From positions 39,366,001 through 39,430,000 of the forward strand of contig CM067557.1 in the NCBI GenBank assembly GCA_034509755.1: DNA of 64,000 nt, given 5' to 3'. This DNA is from Anisodus tanguticus (Eukaryota > Streptophyta > Magnoliopsida > Solanales > Solanaceae). The notes beneath the pieces were generated by a model. It had not been told where the DNA came from. It saw only the letters and a program-made list of their open reading frames with translations, and ran no database searches. The translations under genes were made by a program, and so were the position numbers. Of this stretch, positions 34,282 through 46,257 are shown piece by piece (within the stretch, counting starts at the first letter, position 1; each line of letters opens with the position of its first letter).

Positions 34282-34321
<40 letters not shown>
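34282..34321 (+). repeat. (CT)20 microsatellite in the PP2A B' leader
   Basis: An uninterrupted CT dinucleotide run of about 40 bp lies about 370 bp upstream of the start codon. Pyrimidine-rich tracts are common in plant 5' leaders and core promoters. Its length is likely to be polymorphic. Confidence 0.9.
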
Positions 34322-34324
<3 letters not shown>

Positions 34325-34692
34325 TCTACTTCAAAAAATTTGTAATATCTATACATTTTCCTCTTATTTATATATTTATCCCCCTCATTATCTCAATTGA
34401 TCGCCGGAAAATTCCACTCCCGGCCGATCACTTTCCCCGTCCTCCGGCGGTGATGGATCGCCGCTTCTACACACTAATTCAATTTTCCGACGGCGATATT
34501 CCTTATCTCCGGTTATAGATTTCATGTAAGTAAAATTATGTACTTAAAGCTCCACACATTGCAATTATTAAAGCTCTTTAATCTTCTCAATCTCCGTTTG
34601 CTCGAAAAGTTTCTGTTTTTAACTGAGGTTTTTGATATCTATAGGTAGGTAAAAAGTTACAGCTAGGGTTTTTGTATTGATTGGAAGTGATA

Positions 34693-36587
34693 ATGTTGAA
34701 TAAAATCATAAAGCGAGGGCATAAAAAGGTACCGAAATCGGAACTATCTGATTTCGGTCACGCGCCGCCGTCGGGAGGTAGGAATTCCGGCAATGTTTCG
34801 ACGTCCGATGTGGTTGTTAACCATGCTTCGAGGGGAAATATGGTAACAAATTTGATTCAATCACAGAAAACACCTTCAGTGATGACATCTGCACCTGGAA
34901 ACATCGAGAACCTTCCAATGTTTCGTGACGTTCCGATATCCGAACGTCAAGTGTTGTTTTTTAGGAAAGTGCAGATTTGTTGTGTTCAGTTTGATTTCAA
35001 TGATACAATGAAAATGGTTAGGGAGAAAGAGATAAAGAGACAATCACTTGTGGAGCTTGTAGATTATGTTCAATCTGGTGCTGGAAAAATCAGTGAAAGT
35101 AATCAAGAAGAAATGGTAAAGATGATATCAGTGAATATATTTCGTTGTTTACCTCCGGCGTCTCATGAGAATACAAGATCCGAAAATGTGGAACAGGAAG
35201 AGGACGAGCCATGTCTTGAGCCATCGTGGCCTCATTTACAGCTTGTGTATGAATTGTTGTTGAGGTATGTGCTTTCATCAGATACTGATACAAAAGTAGC
35301 TAAAAGATTTATTGATCACTCATTTGTATTGAAGTTATTGGACTTGTTTGATTCTGAGGACCCTAGGGAAAGAGAGTATTTGAAAACGATTTTACATCGC
35401 GTGTATGGGAAGTTTATGGTGCATAGACCTTTTATAAGGAAGGCAATCAATAACATCTTTTATAGGTTTATATATGAGACTGAGAGGCACAGTGGCACAG
35501 GTGAGTTATTGGAGATTCTAGGGAGTATTATAAATGGTTTCGCATTGCCTTTGAAGGAGGAACATAAGTTGTTTCTTGTTCGGGCACTCATACCACTGCA
35601 CAAGCCGAAACCAGTTGTAATGTATCATCAGCAATTGTCGTATTGTATTGTTCAGTTTGTTGAAAAGGATTACAAGTTGGCTGATACAGTTATAAGGGGT
35701 TTGTTGAAGTACTGGCCTGTCACTAATTGCCAAAAGGAAGTACTCTTTCTTCAGGAGCTTGAAGAAGTGTTGGAGACCACACAGGCGGCAGAATTTCAGC
35801 GCTGCATGGTTCCTCTTTTTAGACAGATTGCTCGTTGCCTTAACAGTCCACACTTCCAGGTTAAGCAAATTTATACTAGTGTTTATTTGTTATTTTCTAC
35901 CTTTATCTTTTGTTTATCAATTTACTATGCATTAGTTACTCTTTATTTCAACTTCTATTTTTTCGTTTCATTTCCTTGTTTGATTTAAATTATCGCTTAA
36001 ATTTCCATTTGGTTTGAATTGTGGATCGAATAGAAAATTGAAATGACATGTTTTCTGTTGTTTGGTTGGTTAGATCCTATAAAGTTGCTCTCCTTTTACC
36101 TTTTTTTGTTTGTTTCCGGAGAAGCATTCTCTAATGTGGTGTACATGTGTATAACTGTGTTTATGAGTGAAGAAGTGAAGTAGATGGTGCTTAGATGATA
36201 GCAATTGACATTTCTTCAATGTGCGAGTGTATTATATTTATTGAGTTTAAGCTATAGGTTTATTTCTTCTTTGAAATCACGCTATGCAGGCCTGAGTGGA
36301 TAATTAAAAACACCTTCAGATTTTATGATGTGTTTTATGACCTTTTCACCGACTCTTTTATCTTCCATGTGTAGAAGATGCATTCTTTTCTTATCCTTTA
36401 GCTTCCTATTGACGATACTACCCATACGCTAGCTTTCTATTCTCATGTTTTCCATGCACTAATGGACAATGGACATATTAAGTTGATGTAGGTTCCTATC
36501 AAATTTATGCACTTCGCTATCTCCGTCCAATCTGTCTTTATCATAAATATCTTTCCTGTTTGATATGTACTACTTTTGTCATAACTA

Positions 36588-36618
<31 letters not shown>

Positions 36619-39600
36619 CTTGTTCGCTATTTTTGTTGCAAGTCAGTCTATGATGCTCACCTTAAGTGGGAATTGCGCTTGGCTTCTTATAATCCCTTTG
36701 CGAGAACTGTCTTTTATTATCCAATCTAGAACTGTCACGTGAACATTAGAAATGTGGAGAAACTGTAGTCTTATCAGCCATCATTATTACTTCTTCTATG
36801 GAATGAGTGTTGTCATATCCTTGGTGTCAATGCTGTCCTGGTACATACGAAACAATTACTAATGGATGTATTAGAAGCAAAATTTAACTCTCTTTAAAAT
36901 TATTAGACATTTTAAGGAGCATGTCACAAATGCTTTATCAAAAATCAGTACCCGTTTGGCCATAAAAATTATTCACTTTTTCCGAAATAATTTTACTTTA
37001 TTTGAAAATCAGTGTTTGGCCATGAAAATTCCAAATCCAACTTGAAGTTGTATTTCAAATTTGGAAAACAGCTTGTAACCTGTTTTCCAACTCACTTTTC
37101 AATTTTGAAGTTGTATTTAAGTACATTCAAGCATGAACGTTATTCCAATTATTCTTTACAAAAAGTAAAACCAAACGCAACTCCATCTTCAACTCCAACT
37201 CCATCTTCAAGTGAAAAATATTTGGAATCTATGGCCAAACGCCTACATAGTTACACGCGAATCGTTGTGTCCTCACACTTGAATGACATTGGAGGTCCGA
37301 CTAATGTTTTTTAGCCTGTCATCTACTTTATTTGTCAAGAAAGAGGTTGCCTTCTTTCAGAGGTCCGATCACCTTGCCGATTATCTTGGCCTTGTACCAA
37401 ACTTGTATTTTTCCTTCTTTTGGTAAGATATCTACCTATTTCATCTGAACAACTTTACTTTCCTCTTTGGGTTGTTAGTGTCCCAAAAGAGTAATTTCTT
37501 CACTACATTGGTCATACTTGATCGATAGCTTACTATCAAAATGTTAATGTGGTGCTTTGATGGAAGTAATAAGTTTCAGAAAATGTTTTTGGCTTTATAT
37601 GTCTGCACATACTCCATTTAACTTAAGCAAATTTTGGTTGTCAATATATGAGTCTCAATTAATGGAAACTGAAAACATATTAAGAGGGGGAACAACTCAT
37701 TTCAGTTAGCATAGCTTCAGGGCTATGCTATCACCGATTGGCTAATAAGAACTTGTCTGCCAAACAAGAAGCTATCCGCTAACTATTAACAATTTGATCT
37801 TGGTCTGAACCCATTTCTTCTATTCCGATGATTGTTCAGTGATGGGTTTTCTCCTTTTAGGATTAGGTTTCTATCAAGCTGAAAAAAGTCAGCCCTATTT
37901 ATGTTTGTTATTAGTAAAGCGCGTTGGCCCTATCAATAGTAAGGGAGGGGCACTTTCTTGCTCGTTAACGCTGTTTTTTTATTGCTGCCAAGTGGAGGGA
38001 TTTTTCTTGGTTGAATACAGAAAAGAAGACTACCCTTTTTGTGTTGTGCTTCGCTAGGTCGAGGTAAGAGGCAGGGCTCGGTCTCAAGGTTGAATTGAAA
38101 GTCACTAGTCAGTCCAACTGCACGAGTTTGAATATAAGAATTTTTGTCAATAATTCTTGTTGTATAGGTTTACGACGTGTACTTTTTAGCATGTGCTAAC
38201 TAAAGGGTGTCTGCAGTTGAATTCGTTGTTTTGCCGGTCGGCTGTGGAAAAGGCAAATGGTATTTGGAGGAATAGACAAGGCATGATTTTCGTCTTGATG
38301 AAGTGTAGAAGCTATCCGCTAACTATTCACAATTTGATCTTGGTTTTCTTGGTGCATAGCCTTTCTCTACCCTTGATATATGACATATGAGCTTCACTGG
38401 GCTTTCCGTTGTGTTGCTTGCTTTCGAAATATATGTTATTAGCCTCTTCAGTTTGTCTTCTGCAGTTGTGTCATCAAATAGTGTTCAAATATAGTACAGG
38501 TGGATAAATTTAATTCAAAAGAATAGTTTTTATAATTATTGCGAAACATCAAATTTTAATGTGACTAAGGTCTACTTGATTTTTTTTATTAAGTAGTACT
38601 TGATTCTGAATGACCAATACACAAACTCTGAAGCTCTAGGTAAGAAGAAGAGGAGGTCGAGGAGCAGCACACTTATTAGAACATCTTTCCAGAAAGGTGT
38701 TGTTCAATGGAAGACGATAGATTACAAGTTTCTTTTTTCTCTTCTGCCGTAGACAAAAGTTGTTATTTAAGTGGAGAAGGGTATAGGGGTGGGCCCATTG
38801 TCCACCGAGTTTCGAACTGTGCGCCATTGGTGGTCGAGGATTCTCGGCTTTCGACAGAAAAAAATTATCTTTTAATTCATGGTGAAAATATTAGTAGTTT
38901 GATTAAGACCAACTTGCCAGTTTCTTCTATTTACTTTGTATCGGAGGATGTTGTCAAGAAAAATAGACAGAGGGCTCACAGGAGGAATAACCTGCACCTT
39001 GAGGGAGGGGAGTAGCTAAATCGATGTCTAATAGCTTTAGGGGATTCTTGGTTAGTTTTAAAATTTCGGGGGAAATAGGAAGAAATAGATTAACTAATTG
39101 TATTGTCTTTTCCTTGCTTGATTGTGCATTACAAATTACCCTCGACTGTGAGCTGACTCGGCATTGTTAGTTATCTTACCAATTAATTATGTTCTCCTCC
39201 AACCACGTCCATATGCCCGCTTTCCATCACCTGCACTTGCCATAACGATAATTTTATGTTCTTGTGAAGTCAGGTTTATAACTAAGAGGCATAACAAAGA
39301 TTGGGACCTAAAGTTGTAAAACAAGGATTGGCAACCCATAGCGTGGCCTGTCTACAACAACATACCCAGTAAAATCCCATAATGTGGGGTCTGGGGGTAG
39401 AGTATACACAGACCTTAACTCCACCTTGATAGGTAGAGCAGCTGTTGCCGGGAGACCCTCGGTTCAAGACAAAGCATAATCACATGCAAAGCATTCAAAG
39501 CAAAGCAAAGAAAGAGAAACGTTCAGATTCAGACGAGAAATTAAAGCATTCTGAACATACAGATAACAAAATCGAATACGCCATGGTAGTGCATTCTAAA

Positions 39601-42024
39601 AACAGGGAACATTAGTTAACACAGCTAAATAAGATAAACAAGTTACACTAAAATAACACATAGTAGCATGAATCAGACTAAATGGCAATACAAAGCACTA
39701 ATGCGCCTATAAGTTTGATAGGCTAATCGGGCCTACAATAATAACACTATACTATCCTTTTGTAAACGTAAGTAGGACTACGCTCGACTACTTACTACCC
39801 TTCTACCCTAATTTGTGTCCTCCACAACCCCCTATTTAAGGTCTATGTCCTCAGTAAGTTGCCCATGCGCCATATCCCTTCTAATCACCTCTCCCCAATA
39901 CTTATTCGGCCTACCTAGACCTCCTGAACCCGTCCCTAGCCAACCTCTCACACCTCCGCACTGGGGCATCCGTGTCTCTCCTCTGCACATGTCCTCTGCC
40001 ACAGCGTGGCCTGTCTATTGATGCAAAACCCCTATGATAGGTGTGAAAAGGCTTGTTTGTTGTAGACGTCAGAGAAGATTAATGGGCATTCTTTAGCATA
40101 GGGAGGGCAATTGAGCGAAGATTCTTCCTTTTTTTTTCCTGCTCTTCCTACTGTTATACCCAACAAGTATCCAAGCTTTCCAAGATCCTTGGTAAAATAG
40201 TGTTTACTAAAATACTGGTTCAGGTCAATTCCTATCCTGTCACTACCTTCAATCACAATAGCGTCAACCTACATCAATGATTTTGATACATGCTTGCTTC
40301 AAAGGACCAGAAGTTGGAGTAAAATTGTCTACCTGTATTGTGAGCATACATATATGTTTTCAGTATTTTCCCAGCTTACTGTTTCAGTGGTTCCTTTGAT
40401 TAAGTGAATGAATGGAAGGGTTCTAGTGCTTGGTTTCTGCTATGTTGCTTACAAGGTGAAATTATAAAAATTCCTTTCCCTCTTCTGAAGCGTATATTTT
40501 GCTCTCCTCTTTTTTGCTTTGTGGTGCAAATGCACAAGAAAATCTGTTAAAAACATAAGAAAGTTAGCTTGGATATGGATGTATTCTACTTTACTATCCT
40601 TTTCATGGGCAGCACTTTGTTGCTTGATACTGTTGTTGCATGAGTAGTTGAGATCAAATTATAAGCTTGCAATTTTTAAAAGTGCTTTCTTTTCTTCTTT
40701 TTTGAATTTTTCTTGAGTTCCTTAAAGTACTAAAACTACAAAGGAACCTAACAAGGATTGGACTTGAGTCGAGTTTACGCTCTTTCCTCCTCCTTCGATA
40801 AGCTGTTTAGCCAGTCTCTGCAGAACAGTCTTATCAAAGCGCTCTATGTAGGCTTTTGTTTACCGAGGATTCGAATCCCTCTATTTCCGTACCTTCGCGT
40901 TCTTCCCGGTCCTCTCAATGCTCTAACGCCCACACCGGATATGGACCGAACTGTCTCACGAAGTTCTGAACCCAGCTCATGAAAGGTTTCCTCGTTTTAG
41001 TTTCTCTTTTGGCCTCTTCAGTTCTAGAACTTTTACCTAATCAAGCTTTAGAGTCTTGTCCCGGTGCCCAAGAAAGATAGCTGGGTAAGGGTGGATTCTG
41101 AATTCCTTTTATTGATTTTGTAAGTATAAGACATGGATACTTTTGGGTGACCTTTCTTCTTTGCTGGATAAGTGATACTACTGTTGTCGTTTCAGTTGAA
41201 CTTCTCAGTCAACCTCTTTTTTCTCTATTTAGAGTTTCTTTCTATGCCAGTCTGCTTGCTTTTTAATGAAACAGGTTTAGTTGAGTTACTCCAGAGGTGG
41301 TGGTTGTGGAATTCTTTGGTTATGTCCATTTGTCTCATTCTTTTGTTCTTCCCTAGAAGATCAATTGCAACGTCTATTTCTGATCAGACCGACTAGATGT
41401 CTTAGCAAATTCATGTTCATGTATAGGCTGTCAGTGAGTTCATAATATTGCTGTATGGAATATGGGCATTGGAAACGCCATTTGCTTGTGCGGTAAAAGC
41501 TACTATTTCATCTTTGTGAAGCTGAGGTCTTTTTTTTTTTTTCTCCCTTTTTGCCTTTTTTTCATCTGTCTATTTGCAGCATTTCTGTTAAGAAATGTTC
41601 TAGTAGTAAGTTACACTTCATATTAGTTTTACATTGAAATCATGTGAGAATAATTCTTAAGGTTATGAAATGGCAATCTATTATATCTTTGTGGTATCTC
41701 TGAAGCAAATTTATATTTCAGGTTGCAGAACGAGCCCTATTTCTATGGAACAATGAGCACATAGTGGGATTGATCTCACAGAACCGCAATGTCATTTTGC
41801 CTATCATTTTTTATGCTCTGCAAAAGAACATAGATAATCACTGGAATCAAGCTATCCATGGGCTGACTGTAAATGTTCGCAAAATGTTCATGGAAATGGA
41901 TGCTGATTTGTTCGACGAGTGCCAAAGACAGTATTCTGAGAAAGCAGCTCGGGCCCCTGAACTGGAAGAGCAGCGAGAATTAAGATGGCAGAGGTTAGCA
42001 GCTGCTGCAGCACAAGGATGCTGA
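34693..42024 (+). CDS. Serine/threonine protein phosphatase 2A 57 kDa regulatory subunit B'
   Basis: Exon 1 (34693-35859, 389 codons) and exon 2 (41722-42024, 100 codons plus stop) join in phase across a GT-AG intron, giving 489 residues, close to the usual B' length. A divergent Ser/Gly-rich N-terminus of about 80 residues precedes the HEAT-like B56 domain: LPMFRDVPISERQVLFFRKV, WPHLQLVYELLLRYVLSSDT, DSEDPREREYLKTILHRVYG, KFMVHRPFIRKAINNIFYRF and then VAERALFLWNNEHIVGLISQ encoded by exon 2. B' subunits bind the A/C core and choose substrates and location for the phosphatase. The start is the ATG at 34693; upstream in-frame codons are non-ATG. The leader may hold a 5' UTR intron (donor near 34527). 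The 5.86 kb intron contains transposon debris. The isoform is not assigned. Confidence 0.95.
36591..36618. repeat. (AT)n microsatellite in the PP2A intron
   Basis: A perfect AT dinucleotide run of about 28 bp lies inside the large intron. Confidence 0.85.
36951..37243. mobile_element. Foldback MITE in the PP2A intron
   Basis: The left end CCCGTTTGGCCATAAAAATT pairs with GGCGTTTGGCCATAGATTCC read inward from the right. A TAC trinucleotide flanks the left end (before 36951 with one base overlap) and the right. A second copy of the terminal motif (GTGTTTGGCCATGAAAATTC) lies at about 37012. GTTTGGCCAT ends are common on small Solanaceae elements. No transposase is encoded. Confidence 0.7.
39355..40002 (-). 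mobile_element. 5'-truncated RTE LINE with 15-bp target-site duplication
   Basis: A minus-strand RTE 3' end (about 650 bp) is flanked by AGCGTGGCCTGTCTA at 39340-39354 and 40003-40017. The short tail (ACAACAACATACC as read on +) lies at its left. The coding remnant near 39830-39990 matches the end of the RTE ORF (tgccccagtgcgg and cgaagaa-like blocks on the minus strand). It lies antisense in the PP2A intron. Confidence 0.88.
40130..40275 (-). pseudogene. Copia reverse transcriptase fragment
   Basis: The minus strand reads VDAIVIEGSDR, then LNQYFSKHYFTKDLGKLGYL and LGITV. This is the part of copia RT (RVT_2) just after the YVDD box, where DLGxLxYFLGI is diagnostic. Its second Asp is Ala. The fragment is about 45 codons long and ends in a frameshifted Lys-rich stretch. 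No LTR is nearby, so it is a relic. Confidence 0.72.
40844..40889 (+). pseudogene. 3' half of an organellar-type tRNA-Ser gene
   Basis: The sequence CTATGTAGGCTTTTGTTTACC followed by a T-arm (CGAGGATTCGAATCCCTCT) matches, as far as I recall, the variable arm and T-arm of plastid trnS with anticodon GGA. The 5' half and anticodon are absent. It is an inserted organellar fragment, and no functional tRNA can form. Confidence 0.55.
40902..40980 (-). pseudogene. Organellar large-subunit rRNA fragment
   Basis: The minus strand reads GAGCTGGGTTCAGAACTTCG, then TGAGACAGTTCGGTCCATAT and GGCGTTAGAGCATTGAGAGG. These are the very conserved 3'-domain blocks of bacterial-type 23S rRNA (sarcin-ricin neighbourhood). 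The stretch GGTCCTCTC at 40908-40916 probably marks a small deletion between two such repeats found in intact rrn23. Plastid rrn23 and mitochondrial rrn26 are nearly alike here, so the source is not certain. It lies beside the tRNA-Ser fragment. Confidence 0.65.
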
Positions 42025-42742
42025 TGGACATGGGTTCATCGCGTTTCCTAATCCATTAAGGTGGTATTGGACCCTAAATTCAAAACTGGATGTGTGGTCA
42101 ACAACCACGATCATTTGTTATAATGGTATTCATTTTTCTCTTAGTTTTTGTTCTTTGGTTTCAGTGTGCTGAATCGTTGTAGATGACTGGCAATGCAGCA
42201 GTGTGTAGTTCATATATGTATTTGTAACTGCTTTTTCGCGTGCTGCAGCTCAGGAATGGTTTGTTCAAGTATCTCGTGTAATTTGTTCTGTAATTTTGTC
42301 CTCTTTAGAGAAAATTTAATTCTTCAGTGAACTTTGAAGGCAACAAATTCTGGTATTTACGGGTTATTTATAGTTGCATATAGCTAGTGTTTAGGCAATG
42401 GCATTAGAAAGTAGTACCTATTTAATATTGTATTTTCACCTCATATACGCATTTATCACTTTCAACTTCATATACACATTTATCACTTTCACTTAACCAT
42501 GATATGTGTTTCCACTTTAAATTTTAACTACTAAGGCTAAAATGCTTAATTTAATAGTCACAACTCACTCTATTTCACTACCAAATGCTAAAGCGTAGTG
42601 ATATTTTTCTTCTGGGGCTTCTGTTTAAACTTGAGGTTCCCCAATGTTTAATATTATTTATTGGTAAAAATTTATTCTACGCCAAAACACAGCGTCCACT
42701 GAAAAGCAGATAAAGCCGAAAATAAACCCAGTTTAGCGCCAC
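42025..42742. other. PP2A B' 3' UTR and intergenic DNA
   Basis: This follows the PP2A stop codon and runs to the hAT duplication. Presumed 3' UTR fills the first few hundred bases. No other feature was recognised. Confidence 0.45.
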
Positions 42743-42750
42743 TTGTAGCT

Positions 42751-45700
42751 AGGGGTGGCCAGTGGGCCGGGCTCGGGTCTGGCGGGCCGGGTTTGGCGGG
42801 GTCGGGGCGGTACGGGCAAAGGGGGCGGGGTCGGGTCTGGCGGGACTTGCTCCAGTCCCGATCCCGATCCCGTTGGAATCGGGTCGGGGCGGGGCGGGTT
42901 TCGGCTGGTTTTCCTTTTTTTTTTAATAACATATGTATAAAAAAAACTCAATAAAGAAGATAAGATAGTGTAATAAAAACATCCCAAGGCTGTTTTTGTG
43001 CCTCTTATATTATTTAATAGACATGTGATTTTTTTGTAATACAAATACAATTGTCTAAATTGCAACTTTGTGGTGTTGTCCAAAAGTTGCAAATTACATA
43101 ATAAAATTGCAATTAAAAAAATTACATTCTCAAAAAAACCTGTTCTAATTGCTTGATAATTTCCTGTGGTTCTTCGGTTGGAATTGGTATTTGTTGGTCA
43201 AATTGATCCACGTCACTTCCACCACCTTCGGATAAGATTTCGTTGTAGTTTTCGTCTTCTTCTTCGTTGATCTCCGGTTGACCGCACCTTCTCCGCTCCG
43301 CTCGTATCCAATCTCTGAATAATACTGCAATTTCCAAGTTGTCTCCGGCTAATGAGTGTTTGTGGTCTCCTATTTGATATTTGCCGGCAGAAAAAGCGCT
43401 TTCAGACACAGTTGATGACGCTTGAATGTTCAAAACATCTCGGGCCATCAATGAAAGTGTCGGAAAGGTTTTCTCATTCCCCTCCGAGATTTCAAATAAG
43501 TCTTCATGTCCATCTTCATTGATAACTTCTTGGTATAGTACAGAACCTTGCAAAACAAAAATATCCAACTCGCTAATTTGGTTAGTAGTAGAGGTACGAC
43601 CGCATATTCTATTTCTGAGGCTTTCAATACTAGCCGCAGAAACAGCATGTCTTTTGTGAGGTTGTGTTGAAGATGAAGAAAATGGTATGAAAGCCGGTAA
43701 GTTACTAGCATTTTCTTGTTGGTAAAACTTATATTTTTTTTTGCATTGGTCTTTTACGCTAGACAACACTTCTTCTTTAATTTGTTCAATAGGTAGTGGG
43801 TGATTTAGATTTTTTGGACTTGGAGGTGGTAGTACTTCTATACAATCGTAAATAGTTTCAATAAGTGATTTAGTACCGTCTATTTTAATAGTCGGATTTA
43901 ATACAACACCAATAATATAAATAGTGGGAATAGGAATAAAATATTTTTTTATTTTGATAAACATTTTTTTAATAGCTGCCATATATGCTGGTTTTTTCAT
44001 ATATTCACTAAGTAATAAAAATATTAGAGTTATATAAAACAACATAGTTGAAATAGTAGGATAATATATACCGGGAAATTCTTTTGTTGCTTGAAAAAAT
44101 TTCTCTAAAAATACAATAAGTTCGGAAATTTTTACCCAATCACTATCTACAATCATATCAGCTGGATTTTGATTATGAGAGTTAAAAAATAAAGTTATAG
44201 GTTTTCTATAATCATAAGCAACAAGTAGTTGCTCGTATAAAGAATTCCACGTAGTGGATACTTCTTGTGGAATTTTTCTATAAGATAGTCCACAATCGTG
44301 ACAAGTTTTTTTATATTCTTTTCTTCGTTGTACTTTATTACTTTTAAAATAAAGTTTATAGCAAATTGTATTTTACTAAGAGTGTCTTCAAAAAGTGATA
44401 GACCATCCTTTACAATTATGTTATATATATGGCACGCGCATTTTATATGAAAATGATCTGGAAAAGATGGAGTTAAACTATTTTTTTAAAATTGTAATAA
44501 CGTAATTGTTAGAAGAAGCGTTATCTAATGTAATAGTCATAATTTTATCGGTTATTCCGTAATAATGGCACACTTGATAAATATTTTCTGCAATAAAAGT
44601 ACCAGTGTGCCTATCATCTATATATACATACGCTAAGATACGTTTTTGCATAGACCATTTGTAATCTATCCAATGACAAGTTACCGTTAAATAATCATGG
44701 CCGTTAGTACTACGACCTATATTAGACGTGATAGATACTTTGCCATTAAAATGATATAATGAATAACGTAAATATTGTTGATATTCATGTGCGAATTTAA
44801 ATACATCTCTCTTAACAGTTGATCTAAGAAAACCGTTAAAAGCATGATTATATATATCTCTAATGTAATGAATAAAATCGGGAGATGAAGGAAATGAAAA
44901 AGGCAAACCCTCCACAATAAATAATTTTGATATTGCTTCCCTATCTCTATGTTTATTGTATTTAGGGCCTACAATTCCCCCCGTCATAGGGTTAATTTGA
45001 CCCTGTACTTAGTCCGGGACAGTATCAGTATGTGAACCTTGTCCGATGGAGCGGGTGTTTGCGCACCCGGTTTTGAAGCCTGATATTGGGCATACCTAGC
45101 TGGATGAGCACTTACTACGTGTCTAATTAAACCCCCTGTCCCACCGTGACCTTTTCCAGTTTTAAATTTTAGAACATCTTTATAAATTTTACATCTAGCT
45201 ACTTGATTCTCTACGTCCCTATAAAAAAATATTCATGCATCTGATTTTAATGGTCGTTTTTCTGGACCTCGTCTCATACTAGGGGCAATATGAGTCATTT
45301 CAGTTGAACGTGTACTAATCGGTGTGTTGTCATCAACATTAGTGGGTGTATCATCTAAATCATCGTCTAAATTAAAGTCTTCTTGAGTTCCAGAAAATAA
45401 CTCATCGTCTAAATCTAATGGTATTGTAGGAAAATATTGAGTATCAACAAAATCATCATGTGTAGGAATAAGATGACTAGAAGAAGTACCTTGCCCTGGT
45501 TGCCCCTACTAAAAGAAGCACTCTTACCCTTAAACATACCTCTTAATCCTTCCATTTTAATTATGATAATAAATAATTAAAGATAATAAAATTAAGTGCG
45601 TTAAATAAAATAATAAACAGACAATAATAATTTAATGAAGGAACGAATGTACCAAACGCCGACGTAACGTCGACGTGTAATCGAGAGGTTGAAAATTGAA

Positions 45701-46129
45701 ACTTTGCTCGATGGAAGATCCTCAAGCTAGTTGCCAACTTCACTCCCAATTTCCAAATGAATAAATAAAATTGAATATTTAGTAAACAATGTAGATTTGT
45801 AGAGATATATATTGAGAGATTAGAGAGATTGTAGGAAGATTTGTGAGAAAGATGAAGAGAAAATGAGTTATTTATAATTGAAAAATTAGGTTAAAGTGTA
45901 AATATAATAATTTATGGATTAAAAATAAATATTAAAGGGGTAGGGGGGTTGGGGGAGGGGAAGGCCAAAAATGGCAGTTCAAAATCTAAAATGGCCGTTG
46001 GGACAACAGTTATATTTGCAAAGGGGAACTTTCGGGCGGGATCGAGGCGGGCTCAGAATGAGCTAGGGGCGGGGTCGGGTTTTGCGGGCCTGGAGCGGGG
46101 TCGGGCCGTCCCGGCCCACTGGCCAGCCG
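42751..46129 (-). mobile_element. Degenerate hAT transposon, copy 2 (longer)
   Basis: Ends AGGGGTGGCCAGTGGGCCGG (left) and CGGCTGGCCAGTGGGCCGGG (right, read inward) are flanked by TTGTAGCT at 42743-42750 and 46130-46137. GC-rich subterminal repeats match copy 1. The minus strand encodes most of a BED-type hAT transposase in three pieces. This copy keeps the 688 bp missing from copy 1. It sits 128 bp upstream of the start codon of the gene at 46258. Confidence 0.92.
43122..45570 (-). pseudogene. hAT transposase (zinc finger BED, RICESLEEPER-like), copy 2, broken
   Basis: Reading on the minus strand, the N-terminal frame begins near 45555 (MEGLRGMFKGK) but shifts early relative to copy 1. A TGA at 45233-45235 replaces the Trp expected in the BED motif. 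The BED finger follows (VARCKIYKDVLKFK, LIRHVVSAH), with one finger Cys changed to Tyr. An open frame 44987-44478 carries the start of the catalytic domain (YLTVTCHWIDYKWSMQKRIL, KIMTITLDNASSN). Another, 44156-43122 (344 codons), carries the later part with ARDVLNIQASSTVSESAFSA, SLAGDNLEIAVLFRDWIRAE and an acidic tail, which is the hAT dimerisation region. Family members excise and reinsert the element and duplicate 8 bp. With a stop and shifts this copy is non-functional, although its 3' half is well preserved. Confidence 0.88.
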
Positions 46130-46257
46130 TTGTAGCTAACGCTTTCTATTCTCACCTTCATTCACACATATCATCTTCATCTTCTTTGTCGCCACAAATC
46201 TCAATTGACTAGAAAAAGGGTTATTTTTTTCCACTGAAAAAGAGAAATTTAAATTCA

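Noticed and set aside
38707..39015. 102-codon open frame in the PP2A intron
   Set aside because: No recognisable motif, no splice context, no similarity to neighbouring elements; likely chance.
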